Notes under the pieces: generated by a model | The model's input: the letters and a program-made list of their open reading frames with translations, nothing else | The model's database searches: none | Told to the model about the DNA's origin: nothing | Translations under genes and position numbers: made by a program | Origin: Ogataea parapolymorpha DL-1 | Taxonomy: Eukaryota > Ascomycota > Pichiomycetes > Pichiales > Pichiaceae | DNA length: 64,000 nt | Direction of reading: 5' to 3' | Assembly (NCBI RefSeq): GCF_000187245.1 | Contig: NC_027863.1 | Location: 1,114,735-1,178,734 of the forward strand | Shown: positions 56,063 through 64,000 of the stretch, in pieces | Layout of the letters: each line of letters starts with the position of its first letter | Numbering within the stretch: the first letter of the stretch is position 1

Positions 56063-57127
56063 CTACGTTTTCGCACACACCACTGTCTGCCTACCCACAC
56101 GTCTAACCTTTGCATACTTGATGAGGAATTTATCCGTCTTTATTTTCTTAGTGTTAATTCTTGCCACAAACGGCTCGATATCCTCAAGCTTCCACTCTTT
56201 CTTTAGCTTAAACAGCTCCGAAATGCGCTCGACAGGGTTTTCACTCAGATCCGATTCCGCAAAGTATCTGATAAACCCATTTTCGGTAATGAAGTTCCCC
56301 TTAAGATACTCCAATTTGATGTCTGGATGATAGTTGAATGGCATTGTAAGTTTTAGATTGAGCGCAAAGTCGTCTTCCTTCATTTCCTGTGTGTTGTTTT
56401 TGAGCAGCAAAACGCCGTAGAGTCGCACAACTTTTTCATTGAGAAATGCCAGTTTTCCGTCTGATTCTTTGGTATATTTTGCAAGCACCGTTTGCGTAAT
56501 CTCTGACGGGTACGACTCTTCCTGATGCTTTTCCACCACATCTGTAACCCACTGCTTATTGAGCGATTGTAGCCGCGTCATTATGTTCATCTCGTTGCCG
56601 GATTCCACCAGCTCTTCAATAATGGCTCTCAGTATGCTGCTGAGACAATCTCGCACAAGTTCTTCGTGTAGAACGTAGGCGTTTCCTTCTAGCTCGACGA
56701 GATTCAGCTCAGGACGCAGACGCGCAAATTCCTGCTCGGACATTGGAGAGTTTTCAAAGACGCTCTCCAAGGTGATTGGACCCTTCTTTGTCAGCTCTGA
56801 CAGTTGTGTGAGAACTGATATTCCACGTAAATTTATGGTTGGCTCTGTAGGCGTTAATACAAGCTCATTTGAGAACCTCGCGTACGATGAGGCGTCACCA
56901 TTATGCTCGCTGAGAAGTAGAACACAATTAGAGTGGTTTTTCTGCCGGATCTTGAAGGTTTTTGACGCAGTTACTAGCACTGGATAGTCTTTGGTGGATG
57001 CGGACTTCAAACGTAGTTCAGCCTTATTTTCTATTGCTTGCAAAATCTCAGAGTTCAGTTCGACAAGCTTTAAAGACTTGGTGCTCGTTAGCTGATGATC
57101 AGGCTCGAGGATCGAGTAGAGATCCAT
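56063..57127 (-). CDS. DCC1: Sister-chromatid cohesion protein Dcc1
   Basis: The protein has 354 residues from ATG at complement 57125-57127. Features are ELRLKSASTKDYPVLVTASKTFKIRQKNHSNCVLLL near the N-terminus and PTINLRGISVLTQLSE. A winged-helix C-terminal region follows (VVRLYGVLLLK, FNYHPDIKLEYLKGNFITE) and ends SELFKLKKEWKLEDIEPFV. Dcc1 with Ctf8 joins the Ctf18-RFC clamp loader, linking it to Pol epsilon and to cohesion establishment. Length fits (S. cerevisiae 380). Confidence 0.87.
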   Translation of the reverse strand: MDLYSILEPDHQLTSTKSLKLVELNSEILQAIENKAELRLKSASTKDYPVLVTASKTFKIRQKNHSNCVLLLSEHNGDASSYARFSNELVLTPTEPTINLRGISVLTQLSELTKKGPITLESVFENSPMSEQEFARLRPELNLVELEGNAYVLHEELVRDCLSSILRAIIEELVESGNEMNIMTRLQSLNKQWVTDVVEKHQEESYPSEITQTVLAKYTKESDGKLAFLNEKVVRLYGVLLLKNNTQEMKEDDFALNLKLTMPFNYHPDIKLEYLKGNFITENGFIRYFAESDLSENPVERISELFKLKKEWKLEDIEPFVARINTKKIKTDKFLIKYAKVRRVGRQTVVCAKT

Positions 57128-57192
57128 GCTGACTAAAAAAACGCGAACGCGAAAAATATACACATACCTATTACAATTTTTTTGGAATCTAT

Positions 57193-58152
57193 TTATGCCT
57201 TTCTGGATTTTTGCTTGACGGATTCGGCTTGGGCGGCCTTCTGAGCTTTGGCAGCCTGGGCTTTCTTATTACCAGATCTGTAAGCCTGGACGTAGAAGCT
57301 GATGAAGAGGAATAGGTAAGAGGTCAACAGGAGGTATCCGCATGCAGCAGCAGTCTGGGTACCGTAGCAGTCACCCATGGATGGGAGGATACCGCCAAAG
57401 TAGTGGTATGCATAGAAAGAGTAGGTAGCAAAGTAAACAAAGACCAAATCGACCAAGAACTGAATGATCTGGAATCTGGTAACCCATTCTTTCCACCAGA
57501 CTTTGATTCCACGGGCCGCGAGGAAGTAGTACCAGTACATCAGGACATGCACTGCCAAGTTCAAGGAGATTGGAACCCATTCAACAGAGGTGTGTCCGAC
57601 CAGCTGAGTGTAGCAGAGCAGAGCTGTTGCTCCGTGGTGGTAGGTGTGGAGGAATCTCAACGGCTTTCTTCTGAGCACCAAGAAGACGGTATCGATAAGC
57701 TCCAAATATTTGGTAAGGTAGTTGAGGTAATACAAGGTCACGAGCTTGTGGGTGAAAGCACCCTCGGCACAGATAGACCAAAACAGCCCGTTGAAATAAA
57801 TCATCGGGATTAACTGTTCCAGAAGGACGACCAGCAGAACAAAAGAAATGACAGTCAACAGAACGTTGTGGATCTGGAACAACCAGTTGAGTCTGATAGG
57901 CCTAATATTAAGCTTGTTCATTATGAACTGCCCACCAAAAATCACGGCGTAGTAAACAGCGATGACAGAGATGGCGTGAATCCAGTTCGACATAAATGTA
58001 ACATTCTTGACGAATCTGAAGTCCTCTGCGGAATATCCGGCAACCTTGGCGAAGAAGTGATCGAAGATAGGCCACAGATAAACACCAAAAGGTCTCGAAA
58101 TGGTCGGCTCTGCGTATTGGATGTAGGAAGGCAGCTCAAATGGAAGTCCCAT
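57193..58152 (-). CDS. ELO2: Very-long-chain fatty acid elongase (Elo2/Fen1 type)
   Basis: The 319-residue ER multispanning condensing enzyme starts at ATG complement 58150-58152 (TTG 58164 rejected). ELO motifs: [27 protein letters not shown] with the HXXHH-type histidine box, then [19 protein letters not shown] and [16 protein letters not shown] helices. The C-terminus is Lys/Ala-rich, a plausible ER-retrieval tail. The enzyme adds malonyl-CoA units to C16-C24 acyl-CoAs for sphingolipid synthesis, working upstream of AUR1, which lies 3.7 kb away by chance. Elo2 versus Elo3 is not certain. Confidence 0.9.
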   Translation of the reverse strand: MGLPFELPSYIQYAEPTISRPFGVYLWPIFDHFFAKVAGYSAEDFRFVKNVTFMSNWIHAISVIAVYYAVIFGGQFIMNKLNIRPIRLNWLFQIHNVLLTVISFVLLVVLLEQLIPMIYFNGLFWSICAEGAFTHKLVTLYYLNYLTKYLELIDTVFLVLRRKPLRFLHTYHHGATALLCYTQLVGHTSVEWVPISLNLAVHVLMYWYYFLAARGIKVWWKEWVTRFQIIQFLVDLVFVYFATYSFYAYHYFGGILPSMGDCYGTQTAAACGYLLLTSYLFLFISFYVQAYRSGNKKAQAAKAQKAAQAESVKQKSRKA

Positions 58153-58750
58153 ACTGGAAAACAAAAATTCAGGGTTTTTTATTGGAGGTGTTTATTTTTT
58201 TTCAACTCCATGGAACACAGGTAGTCATCCGGAAGCACGTGACATGATTCACATGTGGGGACGGGCTAGTAGACTCGAGAAAAAAATAACACGGGTCGGC
58301 TCGGCATCTGCTCGGGAGGGTCGGAAGGTCGACGGGTTCGTGCACGGCTATTGCAGATTTTGCCTTTAATTACCTCACATAAGTGCGCGGCTTGATATGC
58401 TTGGAGATGAACATGCAGCATGGGGCTGAAACCGCGGGCGAGAATAGCTCAAACCCACGAACTGTTTTCCAGGAGTCAGGGCTCTGATCGCTTCTGGTGG
58501 CGGCGCTTGTAAGTGCGCTAACCAGGCAGCGATCAGAGAGTCGGCGCGGCTATTAGTAAACTCCAATATGCCGATAATGAGATTTTCTAAGCCGCACGAT
58601 GTAGGTCTGATGTCTCGGTAAGGTAAAAATGAATATGCCGGGATTCAGATGAGGATATATATATTTAAGCAAAAAGAACACCGATTTACGCATTTGACAT
58701 TCGAGGCCATCTTCAGGAGAAGCGGTAAAACATAAGTTTCCTATGGTTTG
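58153..58750. promoter_or_regulatory. Long upstream region between ELO2-like and STP3/4-like genes, 598 bp
   Basis: This region contains an E-box GCACGTGAC (~58233-58241), a CCGCGG core (~58432-58437), and a long imperfect stem-loop (58482-58538, listed separately). A TATATATATTTAAG stretch lies ~58659-58672, about 80 nt before the start. This is more regulatory potential than typical here; no ORF or tRNA was found. Confidence 0.6.
58482..58538. repeat. Strong inverted repeat / stem-loop
   Basis: Outer arms CTCTGATCGCT (58482-58492) and AGCGATCAGAG (58528-58538) are perfect 11-bp complements. An inner CTGGT/ACCAG helix (58494-58498 with 58521-58525) continues the stem after a 1x2 internal loop. 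The apical part holds a further GCGC/GCGC pairing. It lies about 210-270 nt upstream of the STP3/4-like ATG. Confidence 0.85.
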
Positions 58751-58751
58751 A
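58743..58751 (+). other. Two-codon uORF overlapping the STP3/4-like start
   Basis: ATG GTT TGA, whose last A is the first base of the main ATG (58751): a TGATG overlap. Confidence 0.45.
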
Positions 58752-59527
58752 TGCCTGACAAGACAAACATGAACGCCCTTCCCATACTACCTCCAGCATC
58801 GTCTTTGATTCTGCCCAACCGGAGCTCTCACAATCAGTATCCGGCCACTCCGCCGCTGGTCAGTCTTCCTCCGCTCACAAGATACCACTACCCTAGTGCT
58901 TCAGACCAGAATGCGCTCCCGCCTCTTTTCAAGCTGAGCTTAGATTCTCCGCTACCTCTGCCAGGGGTATCACCCGTCGGATCCGAGTCTCCGCAGAATT
59001 CGTCCGAGTTTGCCACGCAAGCACACAGATCGCAGCGCAAACGGTCCTCGTCGTCTGGGGCCTCACAACCTCGTAAAAAAAGAGAATGTCCAGTATGCCA
59101 CAACTATTTCAGCAACCTGACAACACATCGCGCGATCCACATCCAAAACTCCAAACCGTTCACCTGCCAGACCTGTTCGCGGTCGTTCAAGCGGCTGAAC
59201 GACCTTCTGCGCCACGAAAAGTGCCATTTGTCAAAGCTTGGCGAATGGGAATTCCGGTGCCCGTTCTTCAACACCGATCCAAAGGACAAGTCAGAAAATT
59301 GCCACCACTCGGGCCACTTCACCAGATGCGACACATACAAAAACCACCTGAAGGCTATACATTTCAAATACCCGCCAAACACGCCCAAGAGCGAGCGCTC
59401 CAAGGTGAACGGGCTTTGCAGAGAGTGCGGCATGTACTTCAACAACGTGCAGGAGTGGCTTACAAACCACATCGAGACAAACCAGTGCACCAAGCAGACG
59501 CCCGCTAACACGAACTTTACGACATAA
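58751..59527 (+). CDS. C2H2 zinc-finger transcription factor, Stp3/Stp4-like
   Basis: The protein has 258 residues from ATG 58751 (the preceding TTG codon is not needed). A Pro/Ser-rich N-terminal ~100 residues and a basic RKKR precede four zinc modules. These are CPVCHNYFSNLTTHRAIH (short C2H2), CQTCSRSFKRLNDLLRHEKCH (classical), an extended CPFF...CHH...HLKAIH module with GHFTRCDTYKNHLKAIHF, and CRECGMYFNNVQEWLTNHIETNQC (C2HC). The spacing and the HLSKLGEWEF linker recall yeast Stp3/Stp4 rather than the SPS-regulated Stp1/2. The target is unknown. A long upstream region and a tiny uORF suggest tight control. Confidence 0.8.
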   Translation: MPDKTNMNALPILPPASSLILPNRSSHNQYPATPPLVSLPPLTRYHYPSASDQNALPPLFKLSLDSPLPLPGVSPVGSESPQNSSEFATQAHRSQRKRSSSSGASQPRKKRECPVCHNYFSNLTTHRAIHIQNSKPFTCQTCSRSFKRLNDLLRHEKCHLSKLGEWEFRCPFFNTDPKDKSENCHHSGHFTRCDTYKNHLKAIHFKYPPNTPKSERSKVNGLCRECGMYFNNVQEWLTNHIETNQCTKQTPANTNFTT

Positions 59528-59562
59528 TACATTAATAGACATTATATGGCACTCATGGAACA

Positions 59563-60900
59563 TTACTCCTCTTTGTAATCGTCCGGGTTCAGCTGCCGCA
59601 CAAACTCCACGTAGTCGGCAATGTACTCAGAACTAAACACGGCCGAATCCGAGCCTTCCATTTCGCTCGCATCGTCGAGACGGAGTCGGCAACCCGGCAG
59701 GCGGACTAGGATGGCGAGAATTATGAACGAGACCCCCGCAACGTAAACCGTTACCACTAGCGAGCTAACAAACTGGTGTAGCAGCTGGATGAAATGACGG
59801 TTGATCCAGCCTCCCTTTATTGATAGGCCACCCAGAGCGGCAACGTTCTTATCGGCAAAGAGGCCCACCAGCAGGTTCCCCACGATACCTCCAAAAAGAT
59901 GAATTCCGATGTCCAGCGAATCGTCAATTTTGAGCCAATATTTGAGCCGGGTGCCGACGTTGCAAAGCACACCACTTAGTAAACCAACCACAAAACTCGA
60001 CCAAAAATTTATGTATGCAGTGCATGGGGTGATCGCTGTCAGCCCTGCTATGCAGCCGGAACACAGCCCCACAGCCGAGATCCGTCCATTTCTATGATAC
60101 AAGTAATCCAGCCCCATCCAGCTAAGCCCGCCGACAGCCATGCTTGTCACGGTGTTGGACAAAATAACACCAGTGAGTGCGTTCACGGTGTACAGCGCGC
60201 CACAGTTGAAGCCCAGCCATCCGATGGCAATGAATATCGTTCCGCAAATGACCATGCCTAGGTTACTTGACCTATACTCGACAAGACTGGCCTCGTTCCT
60301 GTACCCCAAAAACCACGAATAAACGAGCGCTGTAGTTCCAGAGACAATGTGGACGGCGTTTCCTCCTGCAAAGTCCAAAACATCTAATTTTCTGTGCAGC
60401 CATCCGTTAGGGTTCCACACCCAGTATGCTATAGGACAATATATGAGGAACATCCACGGTATGAGAAATATAAATGCAGGTTTTAGTCGTCCGCGTTCGC
60501 ACAAGCACCCCATAGCTATCACAGCAGTGATGCTTGCAAACAGCCCGTTGTAAACCGCATAAACCAGCCCAAAGACTTGGGTCGCATCGTTTTTGTATCT
60601 ATGATTTGGGTAAACCACTAGAGCATCCATATCTTTCAAACCAACGTGTGCAAAATTGCTGAGATAGCCCGATTTGCCTGTATCCGAGAAACTCAGTGTG
60701 TACCCAAAACACAACCAAAGGATCATGACTTCCAGCGTGACCAGTAGCGGGAAACTCAGCTGCTGAAATGCAGCCTTACGCTGAGTCAGTCCAGAATAAA
60801 ACAGCGCCATTCCAAGTACCAGAAAAAGCAGAAGACTGGAGTTGAAGAGTGTGAATAGCGAGTTCAACGCTATCCCTACTTCCACTTCTCCGTTTTCCAT
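59563..60900 (-). CDS. Ammonium transporter (MEP/AMT/Rh family)
   Basis: The protein has 445 residues and ~11 membrane helices with a short acidic cytosolic tail. Signature elements: VLGMALFYSGLTQRKAAF, DFAGGNAVHIVSGTTALVYSW with the first pore His, and DDSLDIGIHLFGGIVGNLLVGLF with the second. Both twin-His residues are present, whereas Mep1/Mep3-type yeast proteins have Glu at the first, so this is Mep2-like at the pore. However, the tail is shorter than Mep2. It imports NH4+; Mep2 orthologues also signal filamentation. Confidence 0.93.
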   Translation of the reverse strand: MENGEVEVGIALNSLFTLFNSSLLLFLVLGMALFYSGLTQRKAAFQQLSFPLLVTLEVMILWLCFGYTLSFSDTGKSGYLSNFAHVGLKDMDALVVYPNHRYKNDATQVFGLVYAVYNGLFASITAVIAMGCLCERGRLKPAFIFLIPWMFLIYCPIAYWVWNPNGWLHRKLDVLDFAGGNAVHIVSGTTALVYSWFLGYRNEASLVEYRSSNLGMVICGTIFIAIGWLGFNCGALYTVNALTGVILSNTVTSMAVGGLSWMGLDYLYHRNGRISAVGLCSGCIAGLTAITPCTAYINFWSSFVVGLLSGVLCNVGTRLKYWLKIDDSLDIGIHLFGGIVGNLLVGLFADKNVAALGGLSIKGGWINRHFIQLLHQFVSSLVVTVYVAGVSFIILAILVRLPGCRLRLDDASEMEGSDSAVFSSEYIADYVEFVRQLNPDDYKEE

Positions 60901-60981
60901 TAGTCAAATATCTCAAAAAAAAATATAGTGATAATATAGTGAGTGATCTTGTGATGTCAAATAATTTTTTTCCCAAAAAAA

Positions 60982-61055
60982 TGGTTCCTAGCAGGATCGA
61001 ACTGCTGATCCCCGCGTTATTAGCACGATGCCTTAACCAACTGGGCCAAGGAACC
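60982..61055 (-). tRNA. tRNA-Ile(AAU), copy 3
   Basis: This 74-nt gene on the minus strand is identical to the copies at 7386 and 35023. The 5' end is at 61055 and the 3' discriminator A at 60982. A seven-T terminator follows (complement of 60975-60981). TTCCA immediately precedes it, as in copy 2. Confidence 0.97.
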
Positions 61056-61402
61056 TGGAACAATTAACAAAACAGAATAACCTTTTTTGTGCCAGTCACG
61101 AAAGACCCCTCACTCCTTGTTTTTTTACCGGGCCTATTGTTATGAGAGGCTGGAATTCCGGGGAACAATAAAGAAAAATCCAATGAAGTAACGTTGCGTA
61201 TCTCCATCTTCTCAAAGGGCTCTGTCGAACAATCTTGAGCGCAAATTTTGTATTTCGAACGTATTAAATTTCCAGCTTTAGAAAGGATCAATAATCAATC
61301 GCGCGTTGTTTTGTCTGCACACTTAGCTCCACTTAACTTCCAGTCATACAGCGGATGATTAAAAAGTCTTGTTAGACAATCACATAGGTAAACGTCACGA
61401 CC
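61056..61402. other. Intergenic region, 347 bp, next to tRNA-Ile copy 3
   Basis: This is the 5' flank of the tRNA and promoter of the PH-like gene. I looked for LTR remnants, as Ty-like elements often insert upstream of tRNAs. Only a 6-bp ATTGTT/AACAAT inverted pair (61136-61172 region) was seen, too short to claim an element. Confidence 0.4.
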
Positions 61403-62428
61403 ATGAACGCGCCTCCGCACTATGACTCCCATGAGCACGATGGCACTTGCCGACCCCCTAAGTACACGCCAGCAGTCCACCATGTCTCTTTGAACTTCCT
61501 GTACCAGGAAAAAACCAGGGGAAAAAGGAGATTTGCCTCCTACGAGCCTGTCATTTTTGAAATAAATTCAACACAGGTGAACATTTACGACATTCACCCC
61601 TTGTACAGAAAATACGCCAACTTCTACCTAGACAAGCTTCGTCCTGAATATATTGATCCAGAACTAAACATCAAACTGGAGCCCTTGGGATCTGACGTGG
61701 GAGATGTATATTCTCGGGAAAACGGGCGTGTCGACCCTTCAGGTGCCAGACAGATCTTTCGCAGACTGTCTGCTAGCAGAAGGGAGAAGCCTGTGATTCT
61801 CTCTGATGCTCAGCTGGCATCCAAAAATTGCGATAGAATACACCAGTTGCTACTGCATCGCCCTGATTTTGGTAAGCTGACCTCAGTGGATAAAGATGAG
61901 ACGGACAAAACACTGCACCTTGTCAAAAGAGCAAAGCTATTTACTTTCTCTTTACAGGAGCTGATAGATTTTGGCAATGCTGCAGACTATCCCTACAAAC
62001 CGTTCACTCTTCGTCTTTTATTCCCGCAGGACCAGTTCCTCTTAACCTCATACAATTCTGCAACATTTGTGGGAATATACTACAAGCTCAATATTGCCAG
62101 GGAGCTATCGCTTGATCTCGATATGCGTGCTGAGATGCCGATCGACCACTCTGTGCCCCATAGAAGGCCTTCAGGCAGAGCAAGTCGGTCTGGCAGCGTT
62201 GCAACAAATGAGTCGTCGGTCGTTAGCGTTGACAGCTGCGATGATGATGATGAGTCTCTTTTCTCGGAGCCCCTTGACCTAGAAGCTACAAATGCTTCGG
62301 AACCTCCTTCTCAAAAAGATGCTAATAATTCAAAGCAGCCAGTCAACAGTGCAAGGAAAGATATCGAGCGATACAAAGAGTTAGTGTACACAATTAGATG
62401 CATCAAAATATTCAAGAGTTCAAATTAG
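61403..62428 (+). CDS. PH-like domain protein of the YHR131C/YNL144C type
   Basis: The protein has 341 residues. The N-terminus PPKYTPAVHHVSLNFLY and a split PH-like domain are visible: YEPVIFEINSTQVNIYDIH early, an insert of ~80 residues, then LVKRAKLFTFSLQELIDFGNAADY, PFTLRLLFPQDQFLLTSYN, and IARELSLDLDMRAEMPIDHSVPHRRPS. The last two blocks recall a fungal family typified by S. cerevisiae YHR131C, of unknown function; the match is from memory. The C-terminal third is acidic and Ser-rich. The stop codon overlaps that of the convergent TatD-like gene. Confidence 0.65.
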   Translation: MNAPPHYDSHEHDGTCRPPKYTPAVHHVSLNFLYQEKTRGKRRFASYEPVIFEINSTQVNIYDIHPLYRKYANFYLDKLRPEYIDPELNIKLEPLGSDVGDVYSRENGRVDPSGARQIFRRLSASRREKPVILSDAQLASKNCDRIHQLLLHRPDFGKLTSVDKDETDKTLHLVKRAKLFTFSLQELIDFGNAADYPYKPFTLRLLFPQDQFLLTSYNSATFVGIYYKLNIARELSLDLDMRAEMPIDHSVPHRRPSGRASRSGSVATNESSVVSVDSCDDDDESLFSEPLDLEATNASEPPSQKDANNSKQPVNSARKDIERYKELVYTIRCIKIFKSSN

Positions 62429-63390
62429 TTATTCGTTTGATCCCCGATACAATATTCGAAGGCCGACGTCAGTGACCCAAGGTCTATGCTTCCTTGTATG
62501 CTTTTCAGTTCTTCATATGTCGTTTTTAGCAACTCAAGATGTTTGTTGGGTCCGTCCAAAAATAACACATCCAGCGAAAGATCTGTTTCCAGCACGAAAG
62601 TGGTTTCTTTTGCAGTACTCGAGATCTTTTGCAATGTATCTTTATATTTATCTAAATTGAGAACTTTGCTAACACTAAGTCGAATATTAGGATATTTTTT
62701 CATCCACAGCTTAAACTGGTCGTAGGAACCACTATAGCTATGTAGAGTCACCAAGCCGGATGATTTCATGATTTTTTGGACGCTCTCAAGTAGCTTGCCA
62801 TGACACCCAACGCAATGAATGCTCACAGGCCTGTTTTTTGCTTGTGCCATCCGTAGGAAAGCCTCAAATATTATGATTTGATGGTTCATTGACACTCGAC
62901 AAGGACTCAGTCCAGAACCTTCCCGAGGTCCCATGAATCCAGAATGGGGGACACGAAACACTTTATCCAATCCAATTTCACCAATCGCACCACCTGCTTC
63001 CAAGTACTGTTCGATGGTCTCTATGTGATCTTTAAGGTAGATAGGCATAGGAAGATTTGTCAAGAGCTCCCGTGACGGGGCAGGATTGAGGATTTGGTGA
63101 TAGTGGTTTCGTTTCTCTTCTTCTGTGTTGACCGGGACAACAGAAAATAAATGTGAGTACCATGGATGGACGCCATAAGAGGGAAATACAGCGGGAACCT
63201 CCATAGCTAATTGGCGAACAAAATGCAGATCTATGTGATTCGTGGACATCAAGTTCACCAAAGGCTTGTCTATGTGGGACAATGCGCGATAAATCACATC
63301 TTTAAATCTTTCAAATGTTTCCTCGTTGATTGAAGGCGATAGATGGCAATGGCCGTCATGATAACGGCCGCTTTCCGAATAATAATTCAT
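62425..63390 (-). CDS. TatD-family metal-dependent hydrolase (YMR262W/Scn1-like)
   Basis: This 321-residue TIM-barrel amidohydrolase-type protein has YHDGHCHLSP (metal-binding HxH), FPSYGVHPWY, AIGEIGLDK (Glu ligand), VSIHCVGCHGKL (His), LHSYSGS (His) and FVLETDLSL (Asp at the end of the barrel). It belongs to the TatD DNase superfamily, in the branch of yeast YMR262W and S. pombe Scn1. Metal residues appear intact, so hydrolase activity is likely; the substrate is unknown. Confidence 0.85.
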   Translation of the reverse strand: MNYYSESGRYHDGHCHLSPSINEETFERFKDVIYRALSHIDKPLVNLMSTNHIDLHFVRQLAMEVPAVFPSYGVHPWYSHLFSVVPVNTEEEKRNHYHQILNPAPSRELLTNLPMPIYLKDHIETIEQYLEAGGAIGEIGLDKVFRVPHSGFMGPREGSGLSPCRVSMNHQIIIFEAFLRMAQAKNRPVSIHCVGCHGKLLESVQKIMKSSGLVTLHSYSGSYDQFKLWMKKYPNIRLSVSKVLNLDKYKDTLQKISSTAKETTFVLETDLSLDVLFLDGPNKHLELLKTTYEELKSIQGSIDLGSLTSAFEYCIGDQTNN

Positions 63391-63413
63391 TTGACATTAT
63401 ATATTGAATCTAA

Positions 63414-64000
63414 TTAATTTTTAAGCTCTGCTCGCGAAATGTATTCCCCGAGAATATCGACGAACATCTCTGCACGGGCTTTAGCGTCAACCAAGTCTGT
63501 GCACACAAGTTCCACATCCAAGATCTTTGGCTGTTGGGTTTCCTGGTAGGGCTCAAAATCAAAGTCATCTTCGGGCTCAGCCGCGGAAGTTTGGAAGCTA
63601 GTGTTGATTTTGAAACGTTCAGCATTCCTTGGTGGTGCAATAATTTCCTCAAAGAGCGGATCGATCAAGTCAGATGGCGCATAAAGAGGCTTGCCGTACG
63701 CCTTTTGCTCAGCTTTCAACACCAAGTTGAGGATCTCCTCCTTCGCAATATTGTCTGGTAAGATGTATTGATGAGTGATTTTGACTGGCTCTTTCTTTGG
63801 CGTCTCTATCTTCGCAGGAGCTTTTTCTGGGGAGGCAGCAGGACGAAGCTCAATGTTTGACAGATCAAGATGCGACTTCGAATCCAAGTAGGCCGCTATC
63901 TTTGAGTTGTTAGAGGAATCGATTTGGCCCAAATATGCCTTCACGTCACCTCTCAATATCCGCCCCTTGGGCCCCGTGGCTGCAATTTTCGACAGTGCTT
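63414..64000 (-). CDS. PDX1: Pyruvate dehydrogenase E3-binding protein Pdx1-like, C-terminal part (5' end outside window)
   Basis: The frame is open to the window edge. The first visible residues, KIAATGPKGRILRGDVKAYLG, are the C-terminal half of a peripheral subunit-binding domain as in PDH E2/protein X. A Pro/Lys-rich linker (EKAPAKIETPKKEPVK) and ~115 residues that are not a catalytic acyltransferase domain (no HXXXDG) follow, so this is protein X (Pdx1), which anchors E3 to the PDH core, rather than E2. It is mitochondrial by family; the presequence and lipoyl domain would lie beyond 64000. Confidence 0.78.
   Translation of the reverse strand, partial: ALSKIAATGPKGRILRGDVKAYLGQIDSSNNSKIAAYLDSKSHLDLSNIELRPAASPEKAPAKIETPKKEPVKITHQYILPDNIAKEEILNLVLKAEQKAYGKPLYAPSDLIDPLFEEIIAPPRNAERFKINTSFQTSAAEPEDDFDFEPYQETQQPKILDVELVCTDLVDAKARAEMFVDILGEYISRAELKN

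Noticed and set aside
55405..56115. 236-codon antisense ORF over the YCP4-like gene
   Set aside because: Shadow of a biased coding region; Trp/Gly/Cys-rich translation without domain.
61136..61172. ATTGTT...AACAAT inverted ends near tRNA copy 3 as a possible LTR trace
   Set aside because: Only 6 bp and 25 nt apart; no TG...CA ends, primer-binding site or target duplication.
14780..61352. 16-nt near-identity AGTCATA-AGCGGATG between 14784 and 61343
   Set aside because: Single short match with one mismatch, not extended on either side; consistent with chance over 64 kb.

Overview
This is a gene-dense stretch of a yeast nuclear chromosome. It carries about 47 protein genes on both strands and three copies of one tRNA gene. 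Gene content and the look of ADH1 suggest a methylotrophic yeast of the Ogataea (Hansenula) group. That assignment is an inference from memory of family sequences, not a database match. Supporting observations: CTG falls at a conserved leucine in ADH1 (10601-10603), so the CTG-Ser code is unlikely; a mitochondrial complex I subunit is present, which Saccharomyces lacks; introns are few and mostly very short, with GTAAGT donors and CTAAC branch sites.

Layout. 1-7,460: the end of an exocyst SEC8-like gene, two poorly known proteins, an MNN2/MNN5-type mannosyltransferase, the mitochondrial dynamin MGM1 and tRNA-Ile(AAU) copy 1. 7,500-18,110: a Zn2Cys6 regulator divergent from ADH1 across a 600-bp region rich in CCCC/GGGG palindromes, MED22, a divergent DAHP-synthase-like gene, FBA1, DEF1 and NHP6. 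18,270-25,350: TRM2, two head-to-head Rho-type GTPases, an LCB3-like lipid phosphatase, and the intron-containing RPS21 and eIF4A genes. 25,440-36,450: a LETM1-family protein, a DUF1746-like membrane protein, SLM1-like, DSN1, TRS20, MTC4-like, DUT1, tRNA-Ile copy 2 and SNU66.

36,630-51,630: a GST, RRG7, a small coiled-coil protein, CUS1, an RNase III with two dsRNA-binding domains, the 75-kDa complex I subunit, ISW2-like, an alkyltransferase-like protein, and a giant ankyrin/RCC1/BTB protein whose 5' exon is unresolved. 52,000-64,000: TIM12, AUR1, PDX3 with a 35-nt intron, a head-to-head WrbA-type flavodoxin pair (PST2/YCP4), DCC1, an ELO elongase, an STP3/4-like zinc-finger protein behind a 600-bp upstream region with a strong hairpin, an ammonium transporter, tRNA-Ile copy 3, a PH-like protein, a TatD-family protein and the end of a PDX1-like E3-binding protein.

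There is no operon logic. Most genes are core housekeeping functions packed tightly, with several convergent 3' ends only 4-15 nt apart or overlapping. The points most worth following up are: (i) an intact, intron-bearing DAHP synthase homologue that has lost almost every catalytic motif; (ii) the two-dsRBD, Dcr1-style RNase III; (iii) the Rho GTPase pair sharing the unusual P-loop GDSGCGKT; (iv) the paired CCG-N3-CGG sites between the zinc-cluster regulator and ADH1; (v) the stem-loop upstream of the STP3/4-like gene; (vi) minimal uORFs that end at or beside the main start codon in three genes.
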